DNA of 64,000 nt, taken from contig JABELC010000010.1 in assembly GCA_028455995.1 (NCBI GenBank), forward strand, positions 1,762,001-1,826,000, in the 5' to 3' direction. How positions within the stretch are numbered: position 1 is the stretch's first letter; each line of letters starts with the position of its first letter. A model generated the notes under the pieces. The model ran no database searches and was not told the DNA's origin. It was given only the letters and a program-made list of their open reading frames with translations. Position numbers and translations under genes: made by a program. This stretch comes from Scleromitrula shiraiana (taxonomy: Eukaryota > Ascomycota > Leotiomycetes > Helotiales > Sclerotiniaceae). Positions 44,919-54,953 of this stretch are shown in pieces.

Positions 44919-45755
44919 TCAGAACAGCATAAGACCTATACTGAAGAACATTAACGTTACGTAACACACATAAATAGCCTTGACCAAACAGTGGATCCAC
45001 GTGACCGCGATCCACGTACCACCAATAATCATAATTGAGATAAAGGTGATCAAAGCCGATATACCATCATCGAATGCAGCCACCTCTGTGCTGGACATAT
45101 CTGCTCCAACCAAAGTATGCTTGTGTCCATATGGGCCTTTAGTCCAGCCAGTTTTCCTATCAAGAGATATAGCCCACCACATCAGGTAGCCGAACCAAAC
45201 ACAAAATAGTGTGCATGCAGCTAGGAAGAGGCAATCACTTCGTTGATATTGACGGATGAGTCCCTTCGGGAACTCTCCGTTAGCGTCGCGAGTGATGGTT
45301 CCAGAGATGTAGTGAATCACGAGTGGCTCTTCTTCTAATTCATTCTCGACGGCGTTGGGAGCAATAGAGAATTGAGGTAGGTTGTACATGGGAAGCAGTG
45401 GTGTTCGCTCATCACTACTTAGAGTAAGATTTAGTTTTGCTTGTTGGTAGCCAGGACCCATGAACTCTCTTGTTGATTCCCAGACGGGACGACGAGCTTC
45501 ACTAGATGTGAGACCGCGAGCTTTTGTCTTGAAGGTGTTGAAGGTGGAGAATGTGGGGGCTGAGGGGCTTGAGAACCCTAATGGACCAGCAATGGCTGGA
45601 CTTTGGACTGTGTGGATGGTTGAATCTGGGGGAGATGTTTCGTTGATAGTTCTTGAATTTCTGCTTGATGTGCTGCCGCTAGACGGAGTGTAAGCTCCCT
45701 CCGTGGAGGAGATAGAATCGTCGCTATGAGTAGATGGAATGTAGCGAGTAGACAT
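44919..45755 (-). CDS. cluster member B: membrane protein with PLLP motif
   Basis: 278 aa from the first ATG (45755). The N-terminal 120 residues are Ser/Thr-rich (SISSTEGAYTPSSGSTSSRN). Then come VWESTREFMGPGY, SSDERTPLLPMYNLPQF and a conserved-looking VIHYISGTITRDANGEFPKG. Helices lie near residues 180-203 (LFLAACTLFCVWFGYLMWWA), 230-255 (ALITFISIMIIGGTWIAVTW) and possibly 260-278 (AIYVCYVTLMFFSIGLMLF). The loop between the first two contains LVGADMSSTEVAAF, matched in member C by IIAADMPNTKSVGF. It is the closest relative of C, and DNA on both flanks is also shared. No signal peptide. Function unknown. Confidence 0.65.
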   Translation of the reverse strand: MSTRYIPSTHSDDSISSTEGAYTPSSGSTSSRNSRTINETSPPDSTIHTVQSPAIAGPLGFSSPSAPTFSTFNTFKTKARGLTSSEARRPVWESTREFMGPGYQQAKLNLTLSSDERTPLLPMYNLPQFSIAPNAVENELEEEPLVIHYISGTITRDANGEFPKGLIRQYQRSDCLFLAACTLFCVWFGYLMWWAISLDRKTGWTKGPYGHKHTLVGADMSSTEVAAFDDGISALITFISIMIIGGTWIAVTWIHCLVKAIYVCYVTLMFFSIGLMLF

Positions 45756-46449
45756 GTCGACTAGTTCTTTTTTGAAAAGCAAGATAGAGGGTGTTGACTA
45801 AGATTGTTGTAGAGTATTCTCCGATGTTGACCTTGATGGAAAGTAGAGTTAACTCTTAGTCTTCAGATTCTGTGTACGATTTATTCGCGTGTAAGTTGTA
45901 GAGTTTAAGATGCGAAGAAGAAAAAGAAAAAGATTATGAGACTTTTATATACAAGATTCTGTACGGGGGAGCGATAAGTTGTACTACTAGCATTGCGAAT
46001 CTACCTACCGTAGTTTTCTTGTAGTTATTCAATTCGATACAGCATAGTTATGAATCGTATGTGAGAAACTGGATATCCTTTTCAATTCACTAAATTACGT
46101 TTGTTTTATGACCAGTAAATATATTCTGAAATGAGAAGACAATTAGCATCTGTCTGGTTCGAGGCAAACCCTTTTTTCAACAACAGCATTACTTGTCAGC
46201 ACATCATTTTTCTTCGTAGAGAAGATAAGCAAATCAGTATATCACTTGCGATTGCAGTTTTAAAATTTATCAACTCATTGTATATGCGTAAATTATCATT
46301 GTGTTATGTGACATGCAAAAGTCCCATTAAAGGGAAAACTTAGCAATGAAAAGAAAATAGATCACCCAATTCCCACATCCATCATAATCCGTAAAACTGT
46401 AAACTTAGGCCAGAGAAAGCCATTCTGTTCATGAGCGAAACCCAACCAC
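45756..46449. other. intergenic between B and C
   Basis: Promoter side of B (an AGA-rich purine stretch and tttatatac about 45910-45950) and the downstream side of C. No further gene. Confidence 0.4.
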
Positions 46450-47498
46450 TTAAGTGCTCATTGTAGCACGATAACCTTTAGAAACCCATAAAGCATAACT
46501 GAAGAAAAACACCATTGCAAACCCCACCGAAATGTTCGTAATCAACCAGTCGATCCACATCACTAAGCATAGAACACCAATGACCATAATGAAAATAATG
46601 ATCATCAAATCGATTATGGAATTCGTAAATCCAACCGACTTTGTGTTTGGCATGTCTGCTGCGATTATCGTACGTACATGAAGGATACAGCTGGGTCGTT
46701 AATAAGAGCAGGAACCGATTTTTGCCCAACATATCGACGTGTAATCTCCACTTCGAAATATCTTGAGCATGGTTCATTCATGCCCGTTGTTGTTGATTCC
46801 CAGCCGGCAAGATGGGAGTGACTGGACTCAGGTCTAAGATCTTCCACTACACCTCTCAAAAAGTCGACATCGAGGGAGTAATTAGACTCGAGACCGCACA
46901 TTAGGGCAGGTCCAAGATCCAACACTGCATCTTCTAAAAATTCGACGTGGCGGGAGTAACTAGACTCGAGACCGCGGATTGGAGTAGGTGCAAAACCTAG
47001 GTCTGAAGGTCTCAAGAAAAATTCATCCCCGTTTGTTCTTGCAGATCTAGCATCTAATATTGAAGGTCTTGAGAAATTGACATGACCCTGGATTGGCTCA
47101 ATTTTGAGATCGGTGACTTCATATATTGAGCGAGATTCGTCCATGCTACTTCTTGTTGGTCCCGAGGCAATTTGTTTGGAGTGGGTAGACATGAGATTGC
47201 GGACCATTTCAGTAAGACGTACTTGTACTGTTGAATGGTGAAGTCTATCTTTGATTGTTGTTGCCGATTTCCGAGCGAAACGATGGGATACGTGACCCTT
47301 GAGACTGCGGGCTGTTGTCTTGAGGGTGGACAATTTATGAGCTGAAAGGCGCGAAGATTTGGAGGGTTTGAGAATAATTTGGTTGTTGGCTTCTTGAAAG
47401 CTTGGCTTGGAAGTGGTTTTCTCGCTGAACGGGGTGGAGGTTTTCTCTGTGAGAGAAATAGAGTTCGCTCTACTAGTGTATGATGGAGGAGGAGACAT
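46450..47498 (-). pseudogene. cluster member C: probably frameshifted relative of B
   Basis: The ATG at 47498 opens a Ser/Thr-rich frame that ends in TAA at 46667-46665. The membrane part continues in the frame one base earlier: IIAADMPNTKSVGF, then IIDLMIIIFIMVIGVLCLVMW and a second hydrophobic stretch, to a stop at 46450. This part matches the end of member B, so the ancestral protein ran across the break and one base seems lost near 46670. No intron of credible size fixes it (the only good donor would give 19 nt). The first helix of B has no counterpart. The N-terminal part has its own duplication of about 27 residues (GLESSYSRHVEFLEDAVLDL and GLESNYSLDVDFLRGVVEDL). If the frame is real as it stands, the product is a soluble protein of about 277 aa. 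Confidence 0.6.
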
Positions 47499-48382
47499 CT
47501 TGACGAGTATTTGTCTTTCTCTTAGGGAAAACGAAAACGAAAACAAGATAGTTGGCGTTGACTAATATTGTTGTGAAAGTTTGTGGATGTAAATCTTAAT
47601 GGGAAGTGTTGTTAAATCTCGAGATTTTGTGTGCAACTTATCAGCATGCAAATTGTAAAGTTTGAATTGTAGAGGGGAAGAAGATGGTACCATGAGATAC
47701 TTAAATAGTAGGAATGGTAGAGGAGAAAGTCTTAGTGTTAGTAGCCCCCTGTAAACATTCTCCTCTGCTCATCAAATATTGATTGAATTTGGTACGAGCG
47801 GGGAACGTATTACATGGATATATATAGCATTGGGAAATTAAACTAGATATTAACTGCTACTCATCTAGAAACATATTCACCAAATTGTAAAACAAAACCC
47901 CTCATTTTATATGAACTGTTGTAAAATAAATTCACCTGCGGCATATTTTAGTATGGAAAATGGAGCAGGCCACAGATTGAATTTATGACAGGCATTAGAT
48001 TTACTCCTTGGGCTTATGTTGCTCTCGATAACATGAAAACCTTCACTTGTGAGAATTCTATATTGAAACGGGAAGTAATTAGCTCACGATCATAATCTCC
48101 ACAACTTACATTTGAGACGGATTAAAGTTTATTTGTGAAAGGTATGAATAAAAATGTAATATGCAGAAGCTATAGTAAAATGAACCCAGAATAGATCGTA
48201 TTTCCATGCAAAATCAATGTCCCAACACCTATGTTTTTCCCTCTCTAAATTTAGAATTCTAGAACGCCATCAATGCCCCGAGTCTAACAGCTCCCCTAAT
48301 TTTATTTCACCCCAGTTCTTGCCCCAGGATTATTCCGTACATGAAGATCCATCCTGTTTTGGTTCACTTAGCTCGGAATCAA
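47499..48382. other. intergenic between C and D
   Basis: Upstream flank of C (duplicated up to about 47720), then DNA with no readable frame. Confidence 0.4.
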
Positions 48383-49265
48383 TTAAACGTTCCAGTGAAT
48401 AAAAATCATTATTGCAATGATGACAATAACGACGAATCCAGCCAGAGACACCTTCAAAGAAAACTCAAGATAGGAGTTCCCCTCATAGATATGAATCATA
48501 ACTCGAGCCGCACGATTCCGTTCCACGCTATCGCGGAGTGCGTGCGTTCCTGGGCTGAAGATAGGGTTATCTGGGTTATCTTCATATTGCGGTAGTAGAG
48601 GCGAATTCTCCGTAAAATTATGACGCCATGCTGTATAGTATGTGTCGGGTCTTGCCGGTGCTGGCAAGGGCTCCATAGTGCTCAACTCCGAATCTGATGC
48701 AAGCGAGTGGTATTGCGAGGATTGCTCAGGCTCCTCGGGGTGGTTGACTTGAGGCCAAGCAACCATGTTAGACGGAGACACACAAGAGGCTGAATCTTCA
48801 AAGACATCGTCGTCGGAGTTTGGTTCTTCGTAGATCTCATTGCCAGGTTTGGAGTCAGAGATCGACAGGGCATGAGGAGATTCCGACGATTCGTCAGACG
48901 ATTCTCCACCGAGGATGAATTTTACTGGGGTTTTTCGCCTAACTGAGGTTTGCGAAGCAGTTTGAGAAGCAGAAGAGAAGCTTTGACCGGCAGAGAGAGA
49001 ATAGACTTGAGGTAGTGTTCTTCTGATGAGTCTTTCTTGATGCTCTCTAATCAATAATTCTAGGTCTATCTGTGGAAGAAGCCAGTTAGAAAGTTTATTT
49101 AAAGTAACTTGAGAGAGGACATATATATCTTGGGAGGAATAGGATAAAGAAGATCTCTTCTGTGCTTACTGTAAAGGGGGTCTCCTCTGAAAAGGCGACT
49201 GATGTATCAGGAGATTCAGATTCTTTCGTTGAAGTGGCAGAGAAAACACGCTGAGAGAAATCCAT
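48383..49265 (-). CDS. cluster member D: tail-anchored membrane protein with PLLP motif
   Basis: Exons 49265-49170 and 49069-48383, 260 aa. The 100-nt intron has donor GTAAGC, branch ctaactgg and acceptor CACAG, in phase 0. The first exon encodes MDFSQRVFSATSTKESES, not visible as a long frame. The polar part is rich in Ser, Asp and Glu, with NFTENSPLLPQYEDNP, the PLLP motif again. One hydrophobic helix closes the protein (FSLKVSLAGFVVIVIIAIMI, then FIHWNV), the layout of a tail-anchored protein. Same orientation as A-C and E. Confidence 0.68.
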
Positions 49266-49975
49266 CTTGTTGATTATGGTTTTATATTAAGTGGGAATAG
49301 TTTTGAAGGCTTTGACTCTTTTTGGTTTGAGAAATTATTGATAACGGGAGGATTGATGTCTCGAAGGGATCGATATCCGGAAGAGAGGTAGCTCTATAGA
49401 GGAAACGTAGAACGAAGAAGGAATAAAAAGTAGAACCAAACATTATTTCTGAACATGTATACGACCAGAGAGTGCGAGATAGCCATTGGCTCCAGAAGCA
49501 AGGATTAACAAGTACATAAGGTCTTTTTAATATGTAGCAGTGATGTTTTGATTGTAAATGGTGGGAGGTGTTGAGTGAATTGGGTGGGGTTGTGTTGCAT
49601 GTATAAAAACGTCCAGGTTTTGTTGGTAACTCAGTTAATTCATCTAACAATATATCAGGGCCATGAAACCTATATATCGGGAACCATGAAGAACTCAGAA
49701 TTATGTTTTGTCATTAATCTAGTTGACAGTATTGGTAAAGTTTCAAGATCAAAAATAAATATACTGATAATTATGAAGGCCTAAAATTTATGACGTTAAC
49801 CAATTTATAAGTAATCCTGATACGTTCAGCTGCTTATCAAAAGATTATTTCATCCTGCCCCTTTCGTTACCGATTTCTCTCAAACACCCCTAAGATCACC
49901 AGAAACCGAAGCGAAGCCTCGGCTACTTATACTTCCTAAAACCACAAAGACTTCACATGATACCAATACAGATCC
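49266..49975. other. intergenic between D and E
   Basis: A 122-residue minus frame (49282-49650) without ATG context overlaps the promoter of D. It is hydrophobic in places but I cannot support it. Confidence 0.35.
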
Positions 49976-50509
49976 TTACACGTAAGTTGAATCCACCCTA
50001 GTCTTTCTTCCAAGGCGTCTCGCAAGTGACTTAAGCAACCATTCTGACACAACAAGATACGCTACTGCCAAAAGAATATATATCATCAACAATGTCCCCA
50101 ACAAGCCCAGACTTTCTCGGACTAGAACACATCTAGATGTGTAAGTTGATACAGGCTCGATTTAATTCGACACAGACTCGTTGGATCTATTATTCAGATC
50201 CGTTTTCGAGACGCGATTGATGAACTCCTCTAGATAAATCAATATGCCAATAATACCAACTGTCGCGAGAATAGACCCAAAAGTACCGAAAGAGAATCAG
50301 TTGGAGTTTTTGTATCTAGTGTTTGTATACTGATGGCTAGTTTATTAGGAGAATGTAGGGGTATGGACATCGTTGAGATGATTATCGAGCGATAATTGTT
50401 CGATGTACAGGGATTCAATATGATCCAGGTATATACTGCTAGTTGGAGTATTCATCGGCGTTGAATCTTTGGAAGCAGTTGGAGTTGATTCAATAGCTGA
50501 ACTCAACAT
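49976..50509 (-). pseudogene. cluster member E: two-helix membrane protein with four in-frame stops
   Basis: From an ATG at 50509 one single frame of 178 codons reads as a Ser/Thr-rich N-terminus (MLSSAIESTPTASKDSTPMN), a hydrophobic helix (ATVGIIGILIYLEEF), a loop, and a second helix with basic tail (LLGTLLMIYILLAVAYLVV, then SEWLLKSLARRLGRKTR), to a stop at 49976. It is cut by TAA-TAA in tandem, one TGA and one TAA, all in the same frame, without frameshift. No intron set removes them. Length (177 codons) and layout match the intact gene at 51508 (175 codons). The stops are therefore recent point changes. C-to-T or G-to-A could create each, but this is not shown. Confidence 0.6.
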
Positions 50510-51507
50510 CTAGTATGACTGCTGGTTGTTGACTCTTAATTAAAGGAGTTGGCGGAAAATGAGAGTTTCTTTGTATGTGTAGCTGTAGACAGTTGGTAAG
50601 AAGATTATGTCATGCTGAAGAAAATAGCATATATTAGCTATGTAGATCAGCTCAAAATTCTCCTGCTCTTGATGCCTTTTATGTTGTAAGATTTGTATCA
50701 AAATCAAAGATTTCTGGAAGTTGATTGATGTTTTACCCCCAACAATGTTTTATGTTTGAAGAAGTTCCAGACATGCTGGTTCCGTCAGATGAGTATATAG
50801 TAACATCATAAGGCACATCTTAGTGCCCGTGGTAGAGATTGTTTATCATTAGTCTCCCAATTACGTTTTGGTACGGCAAACGAATGTGTGTTTGATGAGT
50901 TTTCCAGACAGCCAACTTTGCGCACCAAACTTTACTTGCATTTAGCATATAAACTACAGCTACACTAACTACAGTAGAAAAACAGAAGAGAGATACATGA
51001 ATTATGTAGTATTGGTTATCTGCATAGGTATTAGCTGATAGTAGATGCCCTTGTGAGAGAATATTTGAAATGTATAAACGGCGTCGTCATCAACTAAATA
51101 GTGAATAGAAACATTGATTGATCTATTTAGACCCCGCTTGTCACTTAGAACCGTAAACTGGCGATCAGTAGAATTGTACGGTAGTCTTACCTTGGTAGCT
51201 ACCATATCTTTATAAAGTTGGATTTCTTCTTCAATTGCTCCAAAAACTTTTCCACTTCCTTACCAAAAATATCAACTTCCACTCTTCAGCTTGAGTTGAC
51301 TATCATCCAAGAATCTGCACTTCCATAAATTAGAAGTTAAAGTCAGTACTCCTACAATAACAATCAGCTCAAGTTATCAACCTGCGTCCACAAGCACATC
51401 ATTGATTACTACCAAAGAGCCAAAGCCGAAGTTAGTAGGCCACAGTTTCTTTTCATCCTCTCACAAACACCCAAAACTAACAACTAAAGCTTCTGGTGTT
51501 CAGAATA
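50510..51507. other. intergenic between E and F
   Basis: About 1 kb. On the minus strand 51002-51300 has protein-like pieces: EVDIFGKEVEKFLEQLKKK in one frame (about 51290-51220), and a 67-codon ATG frame 51205-51002 containing a GTAAGA donor. They may be a decayed or spliced small gene; I cannot build a model. Confidence 0.35.
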
Positions 51508-52035
51508 ATGGCTTATCGATTCCCTCCTCGATCTTACACCTCCCAAGAGCCAACGGTGCATAGCTCGCTGATAAATTGCCCAATCTCAAACTACCGGCCA
51601 GTAAATTACCAGACCATACCCGTCGCACGAACGAAATCTCAGCAGCTTCACGTTCCATGTAATACCATGAGCCTATTAGACAGAATCGGGAAAGTCCTCA
51701 TGATTGTGCAAGCGGTAGTCATCGGGGGATTTGTAATATTTGCAGTTGTTGGTATCATAATCACCAATTTGTGCTTGAAAGGACCAATTGGGACCGAGAG
51801 AATCGATGATACTATCGATATTGGGGATGTTGACGTCGAATACATCGAAAAACAGACTGTTCTCAAACATCCAGTGGGAAATGCGCAAATAAAAGGTATC
51901 GAGTTCGCTCTCATCTGGTTTTGCCTCTTCCTTGCGATCACGCTGGCGCGGTTTGCAAATTGGGTGATACGTCGATGGGTTCGTCATGCTGGGGGACGAG
52001 TCTTTGATTATAGAGAGTTCATGGAGGAGGTGTGA
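51508..52035 (+). CDS. cluster member F: small two-helix membrane protein
   Basis: 175 aa, single exon, on the opposite strand to A-E. The N-terminus MAYRFPPRSYTSQEPTV is polar. Helix 1 is near residues 65-90 (VVIGGFVIFAVVGIIITN), helix 2 near 134-152 (FALIWFCLFLAITLARFANW). The loop of about 45 residues between them is acidic (RIDDTIDIGDVDVEYIEK), and the tail is basic (VIRRWVRHAGGRVFDYREF). No PLLP motif. A frame upstream from 51496 starts with GTG and is not used. Intact sister of pseudogene E by length and layout. Confidence 0.62.
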   Translation: MAYRFPPRSYTSQEPTVHSSLINCPISNYRPVNYQTIPVARTKSQQLHVPCNTMSLLDRIGKVLMIVQAVVIGGFVIFAVVGIIITNLCLKGPIGTERIDDTIDIGDVDVEYIEKQTVLKHPVGNAQIKGIEFALIWFCLFLAITLARFANWVIRRWVRHAGGRVFDYREFMEEV

Positions 52036-52993
52036 AGAAGGCGATCATTTGCGCGCCATAAATATTAGATGATATATCTCAGAAATAATATCAGCGGTGG
52101 AGTTTTTCGGAGATGATAGATGCTTGTATGTCCTTCGGGTAGAGATACTAAAAGGGTGGAGAAAGGCTGGGAGAGGAAAATTGCAACTTTATTGGTAGTT
52201 AATATAAAAATCCCTTCAGAGCACCCATATTGATATTTCTTGTTCTTGTGAAGGAAGCCATTTTGCCAATGTGATATCTTTTGAGATGATTCTCATATAC
52301 AGGTATTGATCACTAAATCATAGATGTGGTGAGTTAAATTTTCCCAGGTGCTTCACCACGAGAAACAGCTTCAGTTGAATTCGAGTAGGTCTGCAGATTT
52401 TGGTCGTTTGTTCCCCCCTCTACCCTCAGCTTAAGATTCGATGCTCATGAATACTTTATTGATCCATTCATCATTTAACAGTATTTCGATGACTCCCCAA
52501 ACTTTGATTCTCTCAAGTCGTGAATAGCTTTTCTGCGTTTTGCTTCATCTGCAGTCGAAATTGGTAATAATTTACAGCCCATTGGTCAAGATACGGAAGT
52601 GGGGCATTTAATAGCCCGAGATGCATTATTGGTGATACCCAAGGGAGAACAAACAGGCGACAAAAATATTCACAGCCAGGAATGAAGTTGTACATAGGCA
52701 TATTTGGTCAGAAGATACAGCACTTTATATTTCTGGAATCAATAGTTGATTGGGATCACACTGTCAGCATGCTATGGTGCTGCTTTATGGATGTTGCACA
52801 ATATGGCTTCTTGGGCACATAGGCTGCGATGTTACTGAGACATGTGGAATCCGAGTATTTTAAAGGATTTATTGATCATTGATGCTCTAGAAGATACCGA
52901 TATTTTGTTGATTTTTGAACATCTGGTTATTGCTTTCATACTAATAACTTCAATTAATCTTCGAATTGTATCTATATAACTATAGTTGATCAA
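52036..52993. other. intergenic, no supported gene
   Basis: A 62-codon minus frame with ATG (52701-52513, with an aatataaag string upstream) is the only candidate; it has no motif. The right part is the promoter of the patatin gene. Confidence 0.35.
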
Positions 52994-54128
52994 ATGGCAG
53001 ATCGTCAGCTACGCCTACTTTGTCTTGATGGCGGAGGTATTCGGGGGCTTGCTTCACTTTACCTTCTCAAGAAAATTATGTCATATGTGGGAGACAAGAA
53101 ACCATGTGAATTCTTCGATATGATATGTGGTACAAGTACAGGAGGGTAAGTATACTTTTCTACATTGGCTTCGGTTAATACCTACTAATGTTCATAGATT
53201 AATCGCTATCATGCTCGGGAGACTCGACATGTCTATTGATGAGTGCATCGAGGCATTTACGGGAATGATGGATATCATATTTGTGAAAACCCATAAGCTC
53301 CCTTTCAAGTGGACGGACGGCAAGGTACAAGCTCGATACGACACTAAAGCTCTGGAGAAGAGTATAGCAACCGTTATTCAAAAGGCTGGGCATGGAGGTT
53401 CAAGAATGAGAATAGTGGGAGTTCCGATTTGCAAAACGTGAGTTCCTCCCAGAGTAAATGAAAACCTAAATCCAGATACTAAACTCCGAATGCTCAGATT
53501 TGTCGTTGCCATGTCTGCTGAGTCCACCACGCCAGTTCACTTCACCAATTATCACAAACCAGGTGAAGTTGCAATGTATGATGAAATTACGATTCTGGAA
53601 GCTGCTCTAGCTACTTCAGCAGCTACAACATTTTTCGAACCAAGAAAGATCAAAAGTGGTGGGGTTTACAGAACTTTTCTTGACTGTGGACTTGGTGAAA
53701 ATAATCCCATCAATCGACTTTGGATTGAAGCCAAATCACAATTTGGACCGGGAGCACTCGAGCCACAGATTAGATGTCTCCTCTCGATTGGAACAGGAAG
53801 ACCAAGTTTATCGGCTTTTGGGGAAAAATTGAAAGATGTTGGACAATCCATTATCGACCTTGCGACGGAAACACAGAAAACTGCAAATAATTTCTACGAA
53901 ATGCATGAAGAATTGACGAATAGGGATGGGTACTTTCGATTTGACCCACCAGATATCAGTGAAATTGGGATTGACGAAGCAAGTAAAAGGAATGTTATTG
54001 AAGCTAGGACTGAAGTTTACATTCAAGACCCTTTCATTAGGCAATGGATGTTAAGATTTCGACAAGCCAGCGGGGAAGAAGAAAGTGCGTCTCTCCAAGC
54101 TCACTCCATGTGGGAAGAATTCGCTTGA
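52994..54128 (+). CDS. patatin-like phospholipase
   Basis: Ser-Asp dyad acyl hydrolase releasing fatty acids from membrane lipids. Exons 52994-53145, 53198-53437, 53498-54128; introns of 52 and 60 nt keep frame through Gly and Thr codons; 340 aa. Oxyanion loop DGGGIRG at 12-18, nucleophile elbow GTSTG with Ser48, and the dyad Asp193 in FLDCGLGENNP. In most patatins the Asp is followed by Gly-Gly or Gly-Ala; here it is Cys-Gly, a small but notable change. No signal peptide and no attached NACHT, ankyrin or TPR domain, so it is a stand-alone cytosolic enzyme. In fungi patatin domains often serve as effectors of self/non-self recognition proteins; that role is only a possibility here. It is divergent in function from, but adjacent to, the membrane-protein cluster. 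Confidence 0.92.
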
Positions 54129-54229
54129 ATTAGTCCTTGTTGTCAATAACAGAACGTGTAATTTTAGTACTTTCATACCTTACAATATAGACAGAAGGAA
54201 TAACATAGCTGATGGATCAAAATAAACAG

Positions 54230-54953
54230 ATTCCATTCAAGAACTTCCGCTTCCAATCATACCCCCGAAATTATTCTATAGTCTCACAAATAAACCAAAT
54301 CATATTCGACGTGATGTTTCTTCATACTGGCGTCATCTGACATTAGATTCATATTATATCTACGAAAGGATATTCTACAATTGTGAACCTACCAAGAAAG
54401 GAGAAAGAGCCAAAAAGTCCACATGTAAGTCTACCCCGATTAACCTCGGAAATTCATCTGTACCAACATATATCACAAAGTCATGCCTTTCCTAAACCAA
54501 TTCAACCAATTCAATCCCGGACCCCAAAAAGTCGTCGAAGTCTGGACGCGACTCCTCCGTCCAGAACAAACCCTCTCCATCCCAATAAAACAATCCCAAC
54601 TCCCCAAATCTCTCGTCATGTCCACAATCTACATGTTACACGTCGAAACCACCATCCGCAAATACGAAGTCCCGCACAAGGAAGACGGAAGTGAGGGGAT
54701 CGATGACAGGAGAAGAGAAGCATTAAAACGATTTGCAAAATGGGTACAGTGTCAATGTAAATATGAGTGTGGAAATGAATGGAATTTTGTAAATGAGGTG
54801 GGATTGAGGAGACCGAAGGATAATGGGAGGAAATGTGGGGTGGGGAGGATTTTGGATAGAGGGGTTGGGAAGGGGATGGTTTGGACTTTGCTGGAGGGGA
54901 AGAATTTAGATGCTGTGGAGAAAACGAGGAAGATTTGGAATATGGCGAGTTGA
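54230..54953 (+). CDS. gene fragment of unknown family, probably incomplete at the 5' end
   Basis: Two coding-like blocks join across a 56-nt intron (54425-54480, donor GTAAGT, branch attaacc, acceptor AAAG): 54230-54424 (SLTNKPNHIRRDVSSYWRHL, YYIYERIFYNCEPTKKGERA) and 54481-54953 (MPFLNQFNQFNPGPQKVVEV, RFAKWVQCQCKYECGNEW, GKGMVWTLLEGKNLDAVEKT). The first block has no in-frame ATG: a TAA lies at 54223, and the nearby ATG at 54212 is in another frame. So either an exon upstream is missing, one base was lost near 54225, or translation starts at 54483 (156 aa). It begins 100 bases after the patatin stop. Function unknown. Confidence 0.4.

Larger units (their letters stand above)
44700..47720. 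repeat. tandem duplication carrying members B and C
   Basis: Two diverged copies, about 44700-45970 (B) and 46290-47720 (C), in the same orientation. Similarity is readable outside the coding part. Upstream sides: both have caagatag, gttgacta..attgttgt, then a stretch down to gtaagttgtagagtttaa against gcaaattgtaaagtttga, and aagaag...atgaga. Downstream sides: tagcaatgagaagacaacagatccacc against tagcaatgaaaagaaaatagatcaccc, and ccagagaaaacgcc against ccagagaaagcc. Coding parts diverged more than flanks at the N-terminus. Borders are approximate. Confidence 0.65.
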
